From Stercorarius parasiticus (taxonomy: Eukaryota; Chordata; Aves; Charadriiformes; Stercorariidae): a stretch of 64,000 bases of DNA. The notes below the pieces were generated by a model. The model searched no databases. It was not told where the DNA came from and saw only the letters and a list, made by a program, of their open reading frames with translations. The translations under genes were made by a program, and so were the position numbers. This document shows, piece after piece, positions 1-14,400 of this stretch; position 1 is the stretch's first letter, and the number at the start of each line of letters is the position of its first letter. The stretch spans positions 353,425-417,424 of the forward strand of contig VWZL01000914.1 of assembly GCA_013396915.1 (NCBI GenBank), in the 5' to 3' direction.

Positions 1-3000
1 TCCAGTTCAGAAGGCGTTCCAGACACACACTTTGCCAGATAGAACAAAACGACTATTTCAAGACACAGCAGACATATTTTGTTGTTTTTCCTGCAAATAT
101 CACTATGCTAAATAAATATTGCATGATTTTAAATGTGGTTTGTTTGTTTTGTTTTGTTTTTTTAATTTCTAAATGAAAAAACACAAAAGCAGTCATTGAG
201 ACAGACATTTGCTTAGAAATACTCTGTATCTCTGTCGCTTGCTCTGGACAGAATTTCTGACTTCTGTAGTAATGCAACACTAACACTAGCAAACCCAAAA
301 GGAGTTCTTTTACTTGTAGCTGGGATTATACTGTAATCTTGGATCGACAGTTTAATATTCTAATTAAATTGTTTCCCATATAATAACAAAGAAAAATATA
401 AACTAAATAGACACAAATAATATTTAACTTTTCTGTAATATTCATATTGTTATCCCTAACTATTATCGGTTCCTATAGTCTCATGCATTACAGCCAGTTC
501 TTAAAATATTAAATGTCCAAGTTAGGTCTTGCATTGAAATTTAGAAAAAGTGTATTGTATTTCATAGAAAAAACTCTTTTTCTGCTGAACATTTCTCAAA
601 ACAGCATCTCCCGCTGTCAATGTCTATGCCCCATGAGCAGCTGAGCTAAGATGCTACTGACAAGAACTAGAACAGTACACAAATGATAAATTAGTCAGCT
701 TTGTAGAAGTCAGGAATGCAGTCCAATAATGATACTGTAGACGACAGCATTTTGTTTAGCTCAGAGACAGTGCATATTATACAGCTGTATTTCATAAAGA
801 AAAAAAATCTTGTTTTATTTAAACACATTTCATAAATGATAGAAAAGAAAATACAGTTTATCTTCTAGAACAATGTAAACACAAGCACATTTTTACTGTA
901 ACGTTAGTAGATTAATCTAATGTCTATGCTTATTCCTTTAATAAGTGTCATAGTTATTTTACTTTGTTTATTGACTTTTGAAGCAAGATTGAACAAAACC
1001 AGTAAAGGCAAAATCATGAACAATAGCATGGGTCAAATTTAGACCAGATGTCACGCAAATTATAATATATGAAGCCTGCCCAATTTGTTTAGACACCTAA
1101 ATAAACTCAAATCCTATATACATACTATTGCAGACCTGATATCGCTGCACACCTCGTGCATTCTTAAAGAGATACTGCACAGAGATACAAAATCTCTGAT
1201 GCTTCTGGTTTACTATGAGTTTTGACAGCAGTATAGAATAAAATAATCAAACACCTTGCAAAAGTACAGATGAATAAATCATTATTCAATGATTTAAGCA
1301 CAGGCTGAATTGGACTCACTGATAAAAATAAGGGTCTTGGCCAGTTTTATGAGTTTACGTTTTTCTCTCATCACAAGGGACCATAATGAACACCTTGCCT
1401 AACATCCTTCACAACTGCGAGCAGAAACGTCTCACTGAGTAGGGAAATTGTAGCTCGTATCACCCTCACATCACCCTCTGGAAGGGATCTGGTCTTGATT
1501 TTAAAACTATAAGCAGTCCTGATAATCATGCTAATCAATGTCGGTTTTGCTGCCATTTGATCTCACGTAGTTAATTAGGAAGCACTTAGAACAGTCTAAG
1601 GTTGTCCCCGATAGTTTCCTTTCATACCTTTAGAGACAAGTAACTAACTAACCCAGAGAATCCAGCAGGTCTGCCTCAGCTCCCCACACCTCGGATTGTA
1701 CTCGTTATAACCAGGGTACTTCAGCTGACCCGAGGCATCAACAGAACAGCTGCTGTCCTCCAGAAGACGCAGTCTGACGTTTAAAGATGAGTACGGTATG
1801 TACATTGATGCATGTTTGGTTGCATTACCCAGTCCTATAAGATGACGACTTATCCCTCCTAATAATTCTAAAAAAGCAAACGAAAGTATCTTCAAGCTTT
1901 GTGCATTATATATGTTATACATTTTCCTACAGGAAGATTTCACACACTGACATTTTAAGACCTTAATTAAGGTTGATTTATTTACAAATGGTATGTTTTC
2001 AGCTCTCAGAAATGATGTATTTAATGCTTTATTTTTAAACACAATTAAAAAATAATATATAAATATATACATACTGCAAATGTAATACAGATAACAAATT
2101 CATTTAAGCCCATTTATGCACATTAGTGACACACCATGTGGCAGAAAGACTAGGACTACAAGAAGACCCCTTGGCGATTTATTTTATATTAAATCCCTAA
2201 TGGCCTCTTCTCATCTTTGCAAAAATATGCACAGAAGTCCAGACTATGCAGCCATTGAAATGAATGGTTATTTATTTGCTAAACGAGAACCCTATGTTTA
2301 ATGTTCCTTAGACATAAGGTAGTCTGCAAAAGTCGCATTCCTACAGCTCCATACATCATTTATTTTACATACCCTAACTTCTCACAACAGGCATCAGAAA
2401 AATATCTCTGAACAGCAATGCTATTGTAAGTTGCTGAGAATTTTGTTTCCAATTCCATTACTGGAAGATTAAATGTTAACATGTTTACTTGAGGTTTTCT
2501 TCTTGTTTTGTTTTTAGCATTAAAAACAAATTTATGGACCAATCTGATGCCATTTAAAATATGTTTATATTTATACTGCAAGAAAAAAGTTCCCAAATGC
2601 ATAACTATGGTCCAATCATTACAGACAGACAACAAAAGTTCAAACCTCCAAACAAACATGTGGTAATCTCACTTAACTGCATGCAATAGTCTACCTAACA
2701 CTTGTTTGACACACTCCAGCTGAGACAGAAATTCTCAATTTGCTTTCCAGAACTATTAAAAACATCGTTTTTCATAGTACACAAATAAAATTGTCCAAAT
2801 TAGTAACATGGGTGCATGCCATACTACTACTAAAAAGCAGCCTGAAAATTAAACCATCTCTCTGAGATCAGACTATTTATTCATTAGGAAGCAGATCCAC
2901 TGTGCGCCCAAACATTTCTAGATTTCCTAGGTTACTGTTGCTGCAACAGCCAGTGTGAGTTTCTCTGAGACACAGAGCCACAAAGGGGAAAGTTGCTGCA

Positions 3001-6000
3001 GGAGCCAGAACTTTCCCTTGGCACCATCCTCAACTCATTTGGACGATTAGTTGTTACCTAAGGACAGTCAATCTCACTGTGCCAGCACGAACGCAGGTCA
3101 CTTTCCTGGGGCAAGAGCAGTGGTGAGAGCAGCCTCCACTGAGGCTCTGACGTTTTCTCTAAACCTCTTGGTTGGCAACCCTATGGAGGTGGCTCCAACC
3201 TTGCAATACTAAAAGATTACACAATCTCTACAACTTCAAAAATGTCTTTATGAAGTATTCAGATACCATGGCCAGAAACAGGAACCTCAAAGGATTGGTT
3301 AGCCTTCAGAATGCAAGTATTCCCTTGTCTGTAATAGTCAATAGCAGACAATCGTAGACTATTTACCTTATTTTCAACTGACTGCTCTGCTTTTCCCTGG
3401 AGAAAGTTGATTTTCTATCTTCATAAATTACTGCAAGTTCTGTGAGCAGTTAGAATAAATTTTCATGAATCAAAAGATCACGGCCATAGTCCAACAAAAC
3501 CGTCATTAAGCTACAATATTATGAGACTTTTCAACTAAACTCAGCACTCATGAAACCTGGATTGTTCTTCTGGTGCACAAGAAAGCAAAGAATAGAGTTC
3601 AGTTTACAAAGGAAGTATTCCTTTCTCAGAAAATGACTTTCACAGAAAGTCACATTGAGAAGATATTTCTCATTTCCAAGAGAATTCCAGCAGAGAACAA
3701 GCAAAATATACTCTCAGGGTATAACATAATGTAACAGAAATTAACTGTAACGCATGCACTGAATTCTGCTGCAATATCCTATGAGTAATCATTAGTATGA
3801 CTTGGGGAAACTTTCCGGCAAAGGCAACAAAAATAACTGTGATCTGGGCTCTGTCACTTTTCTTTTGTCACCCTCTTGAAAAAAATGCTGCTGTGCATGT
3901 GAAATCCAAGTAGCACATGCTCCGGCAGCCAGTCACTGGAGACACAGGTCTGATTTCAACTTACAGCTTCAATGCCACCTAAATCCAGGAAGCCCAGATC
4001 CAAAAGTAGTTATCTTAAGAAATCCAAAGCTGCATATGGACTCTTATAGACACCTAAGCACATCCACACTAAATGCCTTCCCTGCCTTTATCACTAACGA
4101 CAACACTGTCTACTCCTTTAATATCTGAAAGATTTGCTTTTATCAAGACACTTAAAAATCAGTCAGTTGACAACCAGCAAGCCAACAGACAATGGATGCA
4201 AATCACACACTGTTGACTGATACCAGTAGGTCCATACAAATAAAGCACTGAGATCAACTGCACTACTGTTTTTGCATGTATGTGTCTCTCCATGAGAAAC
4301 TCAAGAGAAGGAGTGTACCTGCATGTGTCCCACATGTCTGAGTACTGCCATGCAGTACTAGAAGTACTGGAAGTGAGTACTAACTCACAATTGATGACTT
4401 ATTAGTTACCATAATGTCTTCCTGATGAAGTACAGAACTTAGAAAACATTCCCATAGATACTAGGAAATCTGTATCAATACTTATAAAAATAGGGTTTAT
4501 AGCAACATATCTAACACAGGTTTCAATTAATTTAAATTCCCAGCACACTTATGAAATAAAAGATTAATATCCTCATTTACAGAAGGGAAACTGAGGAAAC
4601 AATTTATTTTTTCATAATCTACTTTCAATAAAGATTTGTAAAACTTACCATAAAAAAAAAAGAAATAAGGAAAGCTTAGAATCTTTTGAGTTTGTGCTAC
4701 TGAGATGTGACATTTATCAGCATATCAGACGTACTTATATCTATGTTTACTATTGTGAACCTCTGACTGAAAAGAGCTTGAGTGTTGAGCTGCAACACTT
4801 TCATTCTTCATGATACAAGTCCAACGCAGCAGGGGATGCATGCCTCTGAACAGCTTACTCTACCCAACTGCAATCGTATAATCATCATCTTTGTTCTTAG
4901 CAGCATCACCTACATGGTAGACCATTGAACCTAGGCAAATCAAGCCTATAAAGAGCACTTTAATGAAAGCGACTTTTGTGTACCTGTTGATTTAAAAAAT
5001 ATAAAAAGTAAAAAATTGACCTTGTGAGATTTCTGAAGATGCAAACACATTAGAGATTCAACACCTGCAGCAAAGCCAAGCCTGTTCTTCATGTTCTCCT
5101 CACGTTTAATCAGGCAATGTCTGTAGACCACTTTGAGGTTGAATAACAAATTACCATTACTATTGCTGAGGAAATCCTAAAGTCATTAAAGTTTGTGTAT
5201 TCTGACTTCATAATAGAATTCTAGACTGAACAGACAGACAGGTATGGACAGTTTTGTCTGTAATTCCCTTATATGTATTATGTTTCTGATACTTGGTGAA
5301 ATAACTAGTGCAGAATGTTTTTACAAGCCACCTCTACTGTCGTGCAAACCATATCCTCCCTGGCTCTAATAGCTGGTCAAGCACTGGAAATCAGGGAGTT
5401 CAGAAAATGTTTAAACGAAGGGCAGTAATGCAGCAAGCTCAAAACTGATTTCCATCCCAAATGTGAAATAAAGAGTCCTTTTAGTACAAGGCATGACTGT
5501 AAACACGGTAACTAGGAACAAAGCAGTTACACCCTGAAAAACTGGCTCTTTCTGAAGCAAACTTTTCACAGCAGAACAGAGAGCAAAACACTAAGAGATA
5601 TACCTGTAACTTCCAGAAAAATACCATCAAAAATGCTAGTAATAAAATTACTTAATAGATTGGTATTAAAAACCATCTAACATGAATGAAAACTGATCAG
5701 TTTGTTCTTTACGCATGCAACTGAACCTCCTTTTTTTTCCACAATGGCCACTAGACACGTCCTCAGAAAAACATTATGAAACATTTATTGCTTGACCACC
5801 ATATCTTGACACTTCTTGAACAAAGTATGTCAGCATCAAATGTTACTCAATCACTGAAAAAAGTTTGAAAATTTGCCTGCTTTTAGGACTATGAAAACCT
5901 ACTGTTGCCAAATTAAATTCGTAAGTTGCAGCCAAAAGGCAGACAAGTTTTAGGTTATGATTAGAGTATGTAGAGTATAGCTGGAGTTCAGATCTGTGAA

Positions 6001-7002
6001 GAACAAATCCTGCATTCTACATGGTCTATTAAACAAGATTAAAAGGAAAACAAATAAAATGTAAAGCTAAAGCTAGCTCCTAATTACTAGTCCTGTGTGT
6101 CCACCATTCACTGAAACTGACAGAATAAAAGAGAAATATTTAAAACAAAAGAGGAGGAAGATTTTATTATGAATTTTTAAAAATTCCATTTCCTATTTTG
6201 GGGATTTATCTTACGATACTCTTTCTCCATCCCCTTTCCTCCCAACCTTGGCATAATTTTCAGAAGCAAAATTATGATTCATAAAGCAGTGCAGGTTTGG
6301 TGGCTGGTGAAGATTGCTTGACACTGAGAAACTAGCCAAGGAACTAACAAATTCTGCTTCATTTCTTGAATCTTTGCAACCCAATTTGCTTTGTATATTT
6401 TTGTATGCAAACAGAAATCTATGGATAATTGTCAGCTGAATTGCACCACAAACTTCTTTAACCACTGAAGCACCTTATTTTTTTGTAAAATGTATCACAG
6501 AAGACATGTAAGAAATCTCATAGGATATACACAAGGAAGAATTATTCAAGTGATTTTTTTTTTTTTAGTACCATTTGAGGTAAAATAAAGGTTTGATTAT
6601 AGTAAAATGCAGTAGAAGATGACAACTTCTTTTACATGTCAAATAATACTTTTTTTATGGATGACCTTCAGGCAAATGATGAGATTGTAAATTGCAAACA
6701 TATACTATGTAAAAGTGTCTCTTTGTCGTGATTTTCTTCAATCTAGTTGGTTTTATTAGTAATCAGTATATCAGTATGCAAACTTCCATCAGAAGTAATA
6801 CTGCCACCTCATACTTGTTCAGTGATGTAAACATTCATATTTTTTAATTAATATTTTTGCATAATAACCAGTAACATTTATATCTACTTCAGGTCAAGGT
6901 AAAGAGCTACCAGCATCCATAACACAAATTGTTCTTGGTAAAGAACCGTCTCAGTATGCAATAGGGCTATTTTGCAACTAGGTTGTTCAGGTTTCCTCTT
7001 AC
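1..7002 (-). other. PRUNE2 intron 6, 5' part
   Basis: AT-rich intron sequence with no exon I can recognise and no clear young repeat. In human, intron 6 of PRUNE2 is the place of the antisense non-coding RNA gene PCA3. An antisense transcript here would run on the plus strand, but I see no sequence support for one. The open frames in this stretch have no familiar protein content. Confidence 0.85.
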
Positions 7003-7097
7003 CTCCAGTGTCATGTATACAGTGCTAATTGCTACTTTGATTTCTCCATCTGAAATCTCCTTGAGATCCTTCAGTATAACCTCCTCAATACTTCCAC
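7003..7097 (-). CDS. PRUNE2: PRUNE2 coding exon 6 (residues 221-252)
   Basis: The 95-nt exon follows an AAGCAG acceptor, completes Gly221, and reads [19 protein letters not shown] and then [12 protein letters not shown] up to a GTAAGA donor in phase 0. It corresponds to the start of the DHHA2 lobe. I could not find the next exon in the 7,002 bases to its left, so intron 6 is at least that long here. Confidence 0.95.
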
Positions 7098-10000
7098 CTG
7101 CTTGAGAAGAGAAAGGAATTTCAATACATCCAAGTATCTACAGCTGACCAGATGCAGCAACATAAATTTAAAAAAAACCAGCTTAGACCTTAATGTTGAG
7201 CCTTCTGCACTTTAGGACATCCTACGAGAAAATTTAAACCAACATTAATATTTCAATGCTTAATGTTTCTAGAGTGATTTCTAAAGCAAGGAAGGGGTTT
7301 AAAGCATGGGGAAGCAAAGGATGAAGAATTAAGTCTCCTGCAATGATGTTGTGTGAACACTTAACATTTTTTAAGCGAACTGAATTCCAGTTGATGATAA
7401 ATGTATAGATAGACCATTCCTGTGGTCTAATATGAAATCACTAATATGAAACACTTCTGGAATTAGTAATATATTGAAAAGCATCTGTGGATTTATAAAA
7501 TACTCAGAAGCAAAGCACTTTAGGTATTCTGTAAACACAAAGTCATTCAGCCGTTCTGACTTTCCTCACATAATGGATTTTGGTGAATGAAGCAACTGTA
7601 TATTTATATACCACAGAAACAGAGGTACATATTATGACCAGAAACAACAGTGTAAAATTGGAATTGCTTCACATTGCAACCAGACATGTTGATATGTTTA
7701 AGTACAATGTGTTGAAAATCCACATGACTAAGTTTCTCTAATGGGAGATGTCTGTCTAAAATGCTGTAAAGATTCTCAAAATAAATATATATCTTGTATA
7801 GGAACATGGTGATATCACATGATCAAAAATACAGACATGACAGCCAAATATCTTTATAAAGAAAGCTGCAAGCCACTTACTTCAGAGCAGGGTGGCAATG
7901 AAAACGTCCACAGACTTTTAAAGCTTAGCAGCACACCATCCAAAATGTGTTTGCATGACTGATTTTTAAAAGGGAGCCAAATACCAAGTTAAGCCAAAGA
8001 AATGAATCCTCTCATTACTGTTCCTGTATGGAGTCCAGCTACTGCATTCAATCTAATCACAAGAAGAACTGGCTGGTGTTCACATATTTATTATATTTAT
8101 GCATCTGCCCTTTTAAAAATATTTATAGATACCCTGTAGACTTTCTGGTGGGCTACAGCCCACTGTGCCTCAAATAGCAAATGAATTCATGAATTCAGGC
8201 CAATAAATCATTATTTCTGCATGAAACAGAGAACTTTTTTGCTGAATTGTCCTAATACTGCCTGAAATAACAGGTACATAACATAAAATATTGCAATAGA
8301 GGTTAGTGCCTTCAAAACACTTAAGAAACTCAACAGCACCTTAGTAATACCAATGCCACATGTATATATGCAGTGCTAAATATGTACCTTATAATAAACA
8401 GCAAAAAGCAGCTATGAGACGAAAAAAAAAGTGTAGGACACTGCCCTCCTCATGTGGCATATAAAAATTATTGGCAACCAATGCCATGCAGACTGAATCT
8501 ATCTACTTGTCCAAGTTTTGTGCTGGATATTAGGGTAAACTTCATGGGCCAAGTACATGACAAACCTTACTAAACCATCTTCCCAGGCAACTGGCAGAAC
8601 TAAGAACTGAGCTCCACAAAAGCCACTTTCACTGGGTCTCTCCAGTCCAGGCTGCATTCAGTTCACTTCTGAACTATGATTCCTTGACTAGTGTCTGGAG
8701 GAACTTCAGGGAACTATGTGAAGATTTATAGCCCTGAACTAATTTACCTTACAACTTGCAAACAGCAAAGGAAGCAGCATCTCAAATTCTGTCCTTAACT
8801 ATCAGCTAGGGCAACCATCTCAGGGTGACAGTCTGAATTTGGGTGACCGGATTCTGCAGATTGGCAGATAAAGAACGGTAAAAAAAGACTATGAGTCAGG
8901 TATGCACTCTGTGTATACCTGATATATCTAACAAAGAAATGTCTCAGTAATTCAATACTCACTCTTTGGTAACAACTTGGTAGTATATGCCATTTAACAA
9001 AGACAGTAAAAAGCATGAGAGTTACTGCAACAATTTTCTTCAGGCTTTCAGAACATCCCTTCAAAAGACTGCTACCAAATTTTGTGTTCAAACATTCCCA
9101 CTTTTGATCACTGAAAAAATAACAACTGTGTTAAGCTATTTCTAGCAGAAGGAAATGAAAGAATCACAATTTCTTGTGATTATTCTTCAATCTCAGTCTG
9201 TAGTCAAATTCACTTCACCTGTACACAGCCCTTCATAAATCTGGGAAGGTTCAGAAGATACAATCCACTCCCACACCATGTAGGCAATTGCAGCACAATT
9301 TCTGCACATGGGCCAACACATTGATTATGCCCCTATACTTCATCAACACAAACTCTTGACTAGCATACACTTGTAAAAGCAAAATATGAAACAAATTGAT
9401 GTTTACTTTATCTGTAAAAGCAATACAAGATTATTTAGGAGTTCAGTAGCTCCTCAACAGAAATCACAATTCCATAATTCAGAATGTAAGCCACTTAATT
9501 TAAAATTAAATACACGTAACTCTCAATGAAGATAGCATGCCACAACTATTTTCACCACACACAATGAGCCAATATATTCTGATACAGTTACATAACTAAA
9601 TTTGTAAAAGGTCTGAAAAATGGAAGCAAGTTGCACTACCTTGTGGGTTAAACTGAGTCTCCTGGAGAACAGAGATAATTTCCTCTCGTGGGGGAAGATC
9701 TGGAAACTTTTCCTCTAGGATTGACAATATTTTCTCCTGCTGCTCTGTAATTCTGTCAGCCTCCAAAGACATGCATTTGAAAAGAATGCTTCCTGAAACA
9801 TTGAAAGACAAAAATCAATGCCTCCTGTAAAAAGTAAAGAGGTACTACAGAAACAAGAATGTTTACTGTATCGCCATCCAAGCCTTTTCCTTCTTGGAGG
9901 TTGTCTCCACTGACGAGTTCACTCAATTAGATATTGAATGTTTTTCATGCAGAAACATCCTCCTAACTTGAAGGCAGTTTCTAAAACATGAACTGGGTGG

Positions 10001-11460
10001 CTTGTCAGGGCTCATGCCACAGCTACCTGGCTGGTCCCAGTGCTGCCACGCTGTGCAGCACGCTCTGCGCATCTAACACAGCTCTGCAGCATGGCTGCTA
10101 GCAAGCAGTGGGACACCAGGGCTTGTTCCTCTCTCTAAGCATTAAACCAAGTGTTAGTATGCTTGGAAACAGTACATCCATATTGCCAACCTTCCTTCTA
10201 CACATGTGTCAATGAACTGCCACAATGGACATAAAGAAGAAATTATTTACCATGAGGGTGGTGAGGCACTGGAACAGGTTACACAGAGAAGCTGTGGATG
10301 CTCCACTCCTGGAGGTGTTCAAAGTCAGGTTAGATGGGGCTTCAAGCAACCTGATCTAGTGAAAGATGTCCCTGCCCATGGCAGGAGGGTTGGACTAGAT
10401 GATCTTAAAGTCATTGGTCATTTTGGTGTAACTGACTCTGGCTAATTCCTTGTCTATGAACATACCAAAAAAGCACAGCACATTCAGCCAAACAAAATGA
10501 TGCATTCCATTTTAAAATTTAAAAGAAACATAATGCAATAACTAACTTCACCATAATTGGTATGCTATAACAATACAGAGTTGAGTTTGATGTCTTTTCA
10601 GATAACTATGTGCTGCACATATTCCATCCTGGATGTGAAACATTCCTGATGGTTCACAAGGTTTAAAGTGACCCTTTCATTCCCTGGAGACTGGGATCCC
10701 ATTTATTAATAGACCCAAAGATAGCCTTTGCTTCCAACTACCCACACTAAATTAAGGATAATAAAATCTTATACTTCAGCATTGAGATTATTTATTACTG
10801 TACTGTGCACAGGGATTTCAAACAAGTGCATGATTGTATTGCATCATGCTAGGTCAATGCACAAATCAGTACAATAGTATGAGACACTTACTGTAAGCCA
10901 AAATGTTTGGGCTTTAGCACAGAACCAAGAGAGGACAAGAAAAACTTGTACACGGCCACCCTCAATCTCACTAGACTAACTAGGACAAAAACATTTAGTA
11001 TGTATCCATTTTTCTCCTACATTGTCATCACATAAAACAACAAAAAGCATTTCTTTAAAATTCATAAAGCACTTGCAACACAAGACAATGTTGCCATGCT
11101 GAGTACACACCTCCTTGTTAGACAGATCCTGTGTGGATTAAATAACAAGTAATGCTTAACAAGCCAAAAGCTGTTCCCCATCAGATACTAATTTCTGGAA
11201 ATTCACATACATGAAATTCCGTTCTGTGTTTCTGTTACAGATATTGTAACTGCCAATATTCTTTTAATTCTCAACATCCCTTGCTTTATGTCAGTCTTAC
11301 CATCACTTTACGACAATGCTCCCGCCCTCACTGATAGCATTAAAAATATTAAAGAAATACAGACTGCATGAAAATCATGTATACTGACCCAGACTGACAT
11401 TTGTAAATTTAGGTACACAAAACACGGCTCCACAACCAGCAGATTTCAGATGTCTACAGG

Positions 11461-11497
<37 letters not shown>

Positions 11498-14400
11498 ATA
11501 TACCTCTCTCTATATATATATCTCACCCAAGATATCTATATATATTAGCAAGGCCTATTTTTCAGTCCCTTTTATATGAAAGAAGTTTCTCAATCAGGAG
11601 CCTCCAGGATAATTCATTTAACACCGTCCCACCTCTAACAAGATAAAAGCGCCTGTGCTACACACTCCTGTGCATACCCTGGGAAGGGCAGTGACCGGAA
11701 GGAGCCAGACGGCCCACAGCACACTCCTGGTCAGCACCAGAGCTGCACCTGGATGAACGGCAGCTCAGGGACCAGGCTGCATGAATTATTTTAGCAATAG
11801 CAATCTCCTGCTTTTCCAGCAACCTGGTTGTCTTCCTCCAGGAGCAGACAGGGAAATTGCTCATGGATGCAGAAAGGAAATGGAGACTCCAGCAGAAAGT
11901 ACTGGACCTACAATGCCTGCTCAAATTCATCATGTAATTACCTACAATCGTGGAGGGGGGCTGCAGCAGACCGCGTACAGCCTCCCAGCAGCACTAGGAT
12001 GAAGTAGGCTGTCTGTCCATCTGCATAGCTCCTCAGATACCCAACATGTCTGACACACAACAGGGAGAGTATTTGGGGAAGACCAAGAGGAGAAACTCTT
12101 CACGCAAACATACTGGAAAATGCAGTAAAATGAGAGGTTTGAGTTGTATATCCAATCAAGCTCAACAATTTTCAAGTCAACATGATGTGAGCTTTCTTGT
12201 CTGCCTAATTACACAGAAATAACTACTATGCAGTGGGTTCGATGTCAGGTCAGCAACTTCTGGTTCATTTTAGCTCCATATACCACAAATTATGCCAGCC
12301 TAATTACAGGATTGATTTTGAATTGAGCAATAAGCACACCGTAGTTTTTATCCAGTTAGTCACGGATTTCAACTGAACTATAAGAGAAATGGAAAACTAT
12401 GTCCTTCTTAAAACATAATAAAAGCTCAACCATACAGAACAGTCAAATTAAGGTAGTTTCTGAGTCTCAGAATTTCAGGAAAATTGTTTTTTCCTGTTTC
12501 TCACAGAAACAATTCCCAAACTATTACACTAAAATGAAACAGACTATTTAATCAACCTTTTTTCTATCTCAGTGCTTCAAACAGGTAATGTTCCCATCCA
12601 GCACAGGTAGCTTCTACTGCAAAATTCAGGGCTGGGCCACCAAACTAAACTGACTAGATCCCGGCCTGATGTAGTGCAGCCCTTTTAGAGCCAAGCAAAA
12701 GTGTATTGGGAAGCAAGACAGGAAAGAAGCTGAACGAAGAAGAGGAAGAGTCTCATATTTCTCCAACTGCAGGAAACAGGAGAACTGGCAGCAGAAAGCT
12801 GTGGTTCCACAAAGACAGGTTCTAGTAGCCAGGTCAGTATCTGTCTGGGATTTTAACAAGCGCCTGAACCACAGCAGCAATGAAGCACCAAAATTCATCG
12901 TAAGCATCTGTTTGCTAAAATAATACATGGATTTCTTTCACACCGAAGCAGTTCTACTGTAGTGTTGCAGCAGCATTGCTCACGCCAATAAAACTAGTTT
13001 AATCCTCCTAGATACATGGATTGGTGGAAGACAACTCTTACACTATATACCTATTCCCCAATCAAAAGGGATGGAAAGATTGCCTAGGACATACTATGTC
13101 AGCCTACCACACATTTCTACAGGTACCAGTATGCATTTGTCTCTTGCTTTCACACATGTGACAAATTATTGGTTTCTTCAACGGTAAGGCCTTCTTGGAT
13201 TTGATCTCACCTTTGTCATGACACAGACATTACTGTAAAGTTGTAAAATCAGAATGTGTTTAGACATGCACTGTACTGCAGCACCTAATTGGAAGACTTT
13301 GCCTTTCACTGCTCAGTTCATCTCAGGGTCAACCCCTTCGCATATTTTGATTAGGGGTGACATCTTCAAAGACCAAAGCAAACTTAGAAATTTTTGGATT
13401 TATCACTGAATGCAAGAATGAAATGCAGTCAGCGTGAAATAATGCCTCATCACAGGCAGACATCTTAGAAATGTTTGTAAAAGGCTATTTTTCCCACTTG
13501 TTACCCCAATACTGTAGTGGTTGCAACTACTAACTTTTCTACTAGGATGACAGCGAGAAAAGTATGCTTCTTAAATTAATAGGGTGTCAGCAAGTCTTAA
13601 GATCAACATTTATTTTTCCTTCATTCTTTAATACTATGCTTATCAGCAGGAAAGAAAAGCACAAGACGTCTTCTCTCCCAGGCATTCCCCAGCATCTCTG
13701 TGAAGGTTAAGATTCCAGGTAGTTTAGAAAAACAGTTCACTCAAGGTGCTTTTGCTTTGCCAAAGGTCAGTAGTCCATTTAGTCATGTGCTCTCTTTTAA
13801 GTACCTGCCGTAAAAGAGATACATGGACTCAGAAATCTCCTGCAGATTTTACTGAGTGCTGGTGCAACTACCCCTGGGGTTTCTGAAGGCATAATGGAGG
13901 CTGCTCTGTCTGCTGACAAGCACAGAAAAAAAAATATATAATTGGTAATATAAGATTCAATATTATTTCTTGTGTACATCACACTACATTACAGATATTT
14001 TTTTCCAAAGGAGAGGTCACTAGAAAATAGGCTAGGACTTTTAAAAAATGTGCATTTTATTTTTTTTTGCAAAGCATTTTGGAAGTGGAGCACTAGTTTT
14101 GCCAAAAGCAATTGCTGTGCATTAATATTAAACATGATCTAATGAAGGCAGAAGTCGTTTTGGGAAAACATTAAGAACAGCACAAGCATCTCCTGAATTA
14201 TAAGTTTATGGCTGAGAGAAACAGTACAATGAAAATATAGGCATTTCTCCTGTTGAGGTTTTGTTCCATGACCTGGAAAAATAAAGGACAGGGAAAAGGG
14301 GAAAACCAATAGTCCCTCATGGAAAGTATACTTCAACACTCCACACCCCCAAAAAGCCCCACAAACCAAAACTGTAAACCAGACCCAAGCAAGCAGTCTT

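Noticed and set aside
1371..6465. Search for PRUNE2 exon 7 to the left of exon 6
   Set aside because: None of the minus-strand open stretches read like the next part of PRUNE2; the exon probably lies outside the window.
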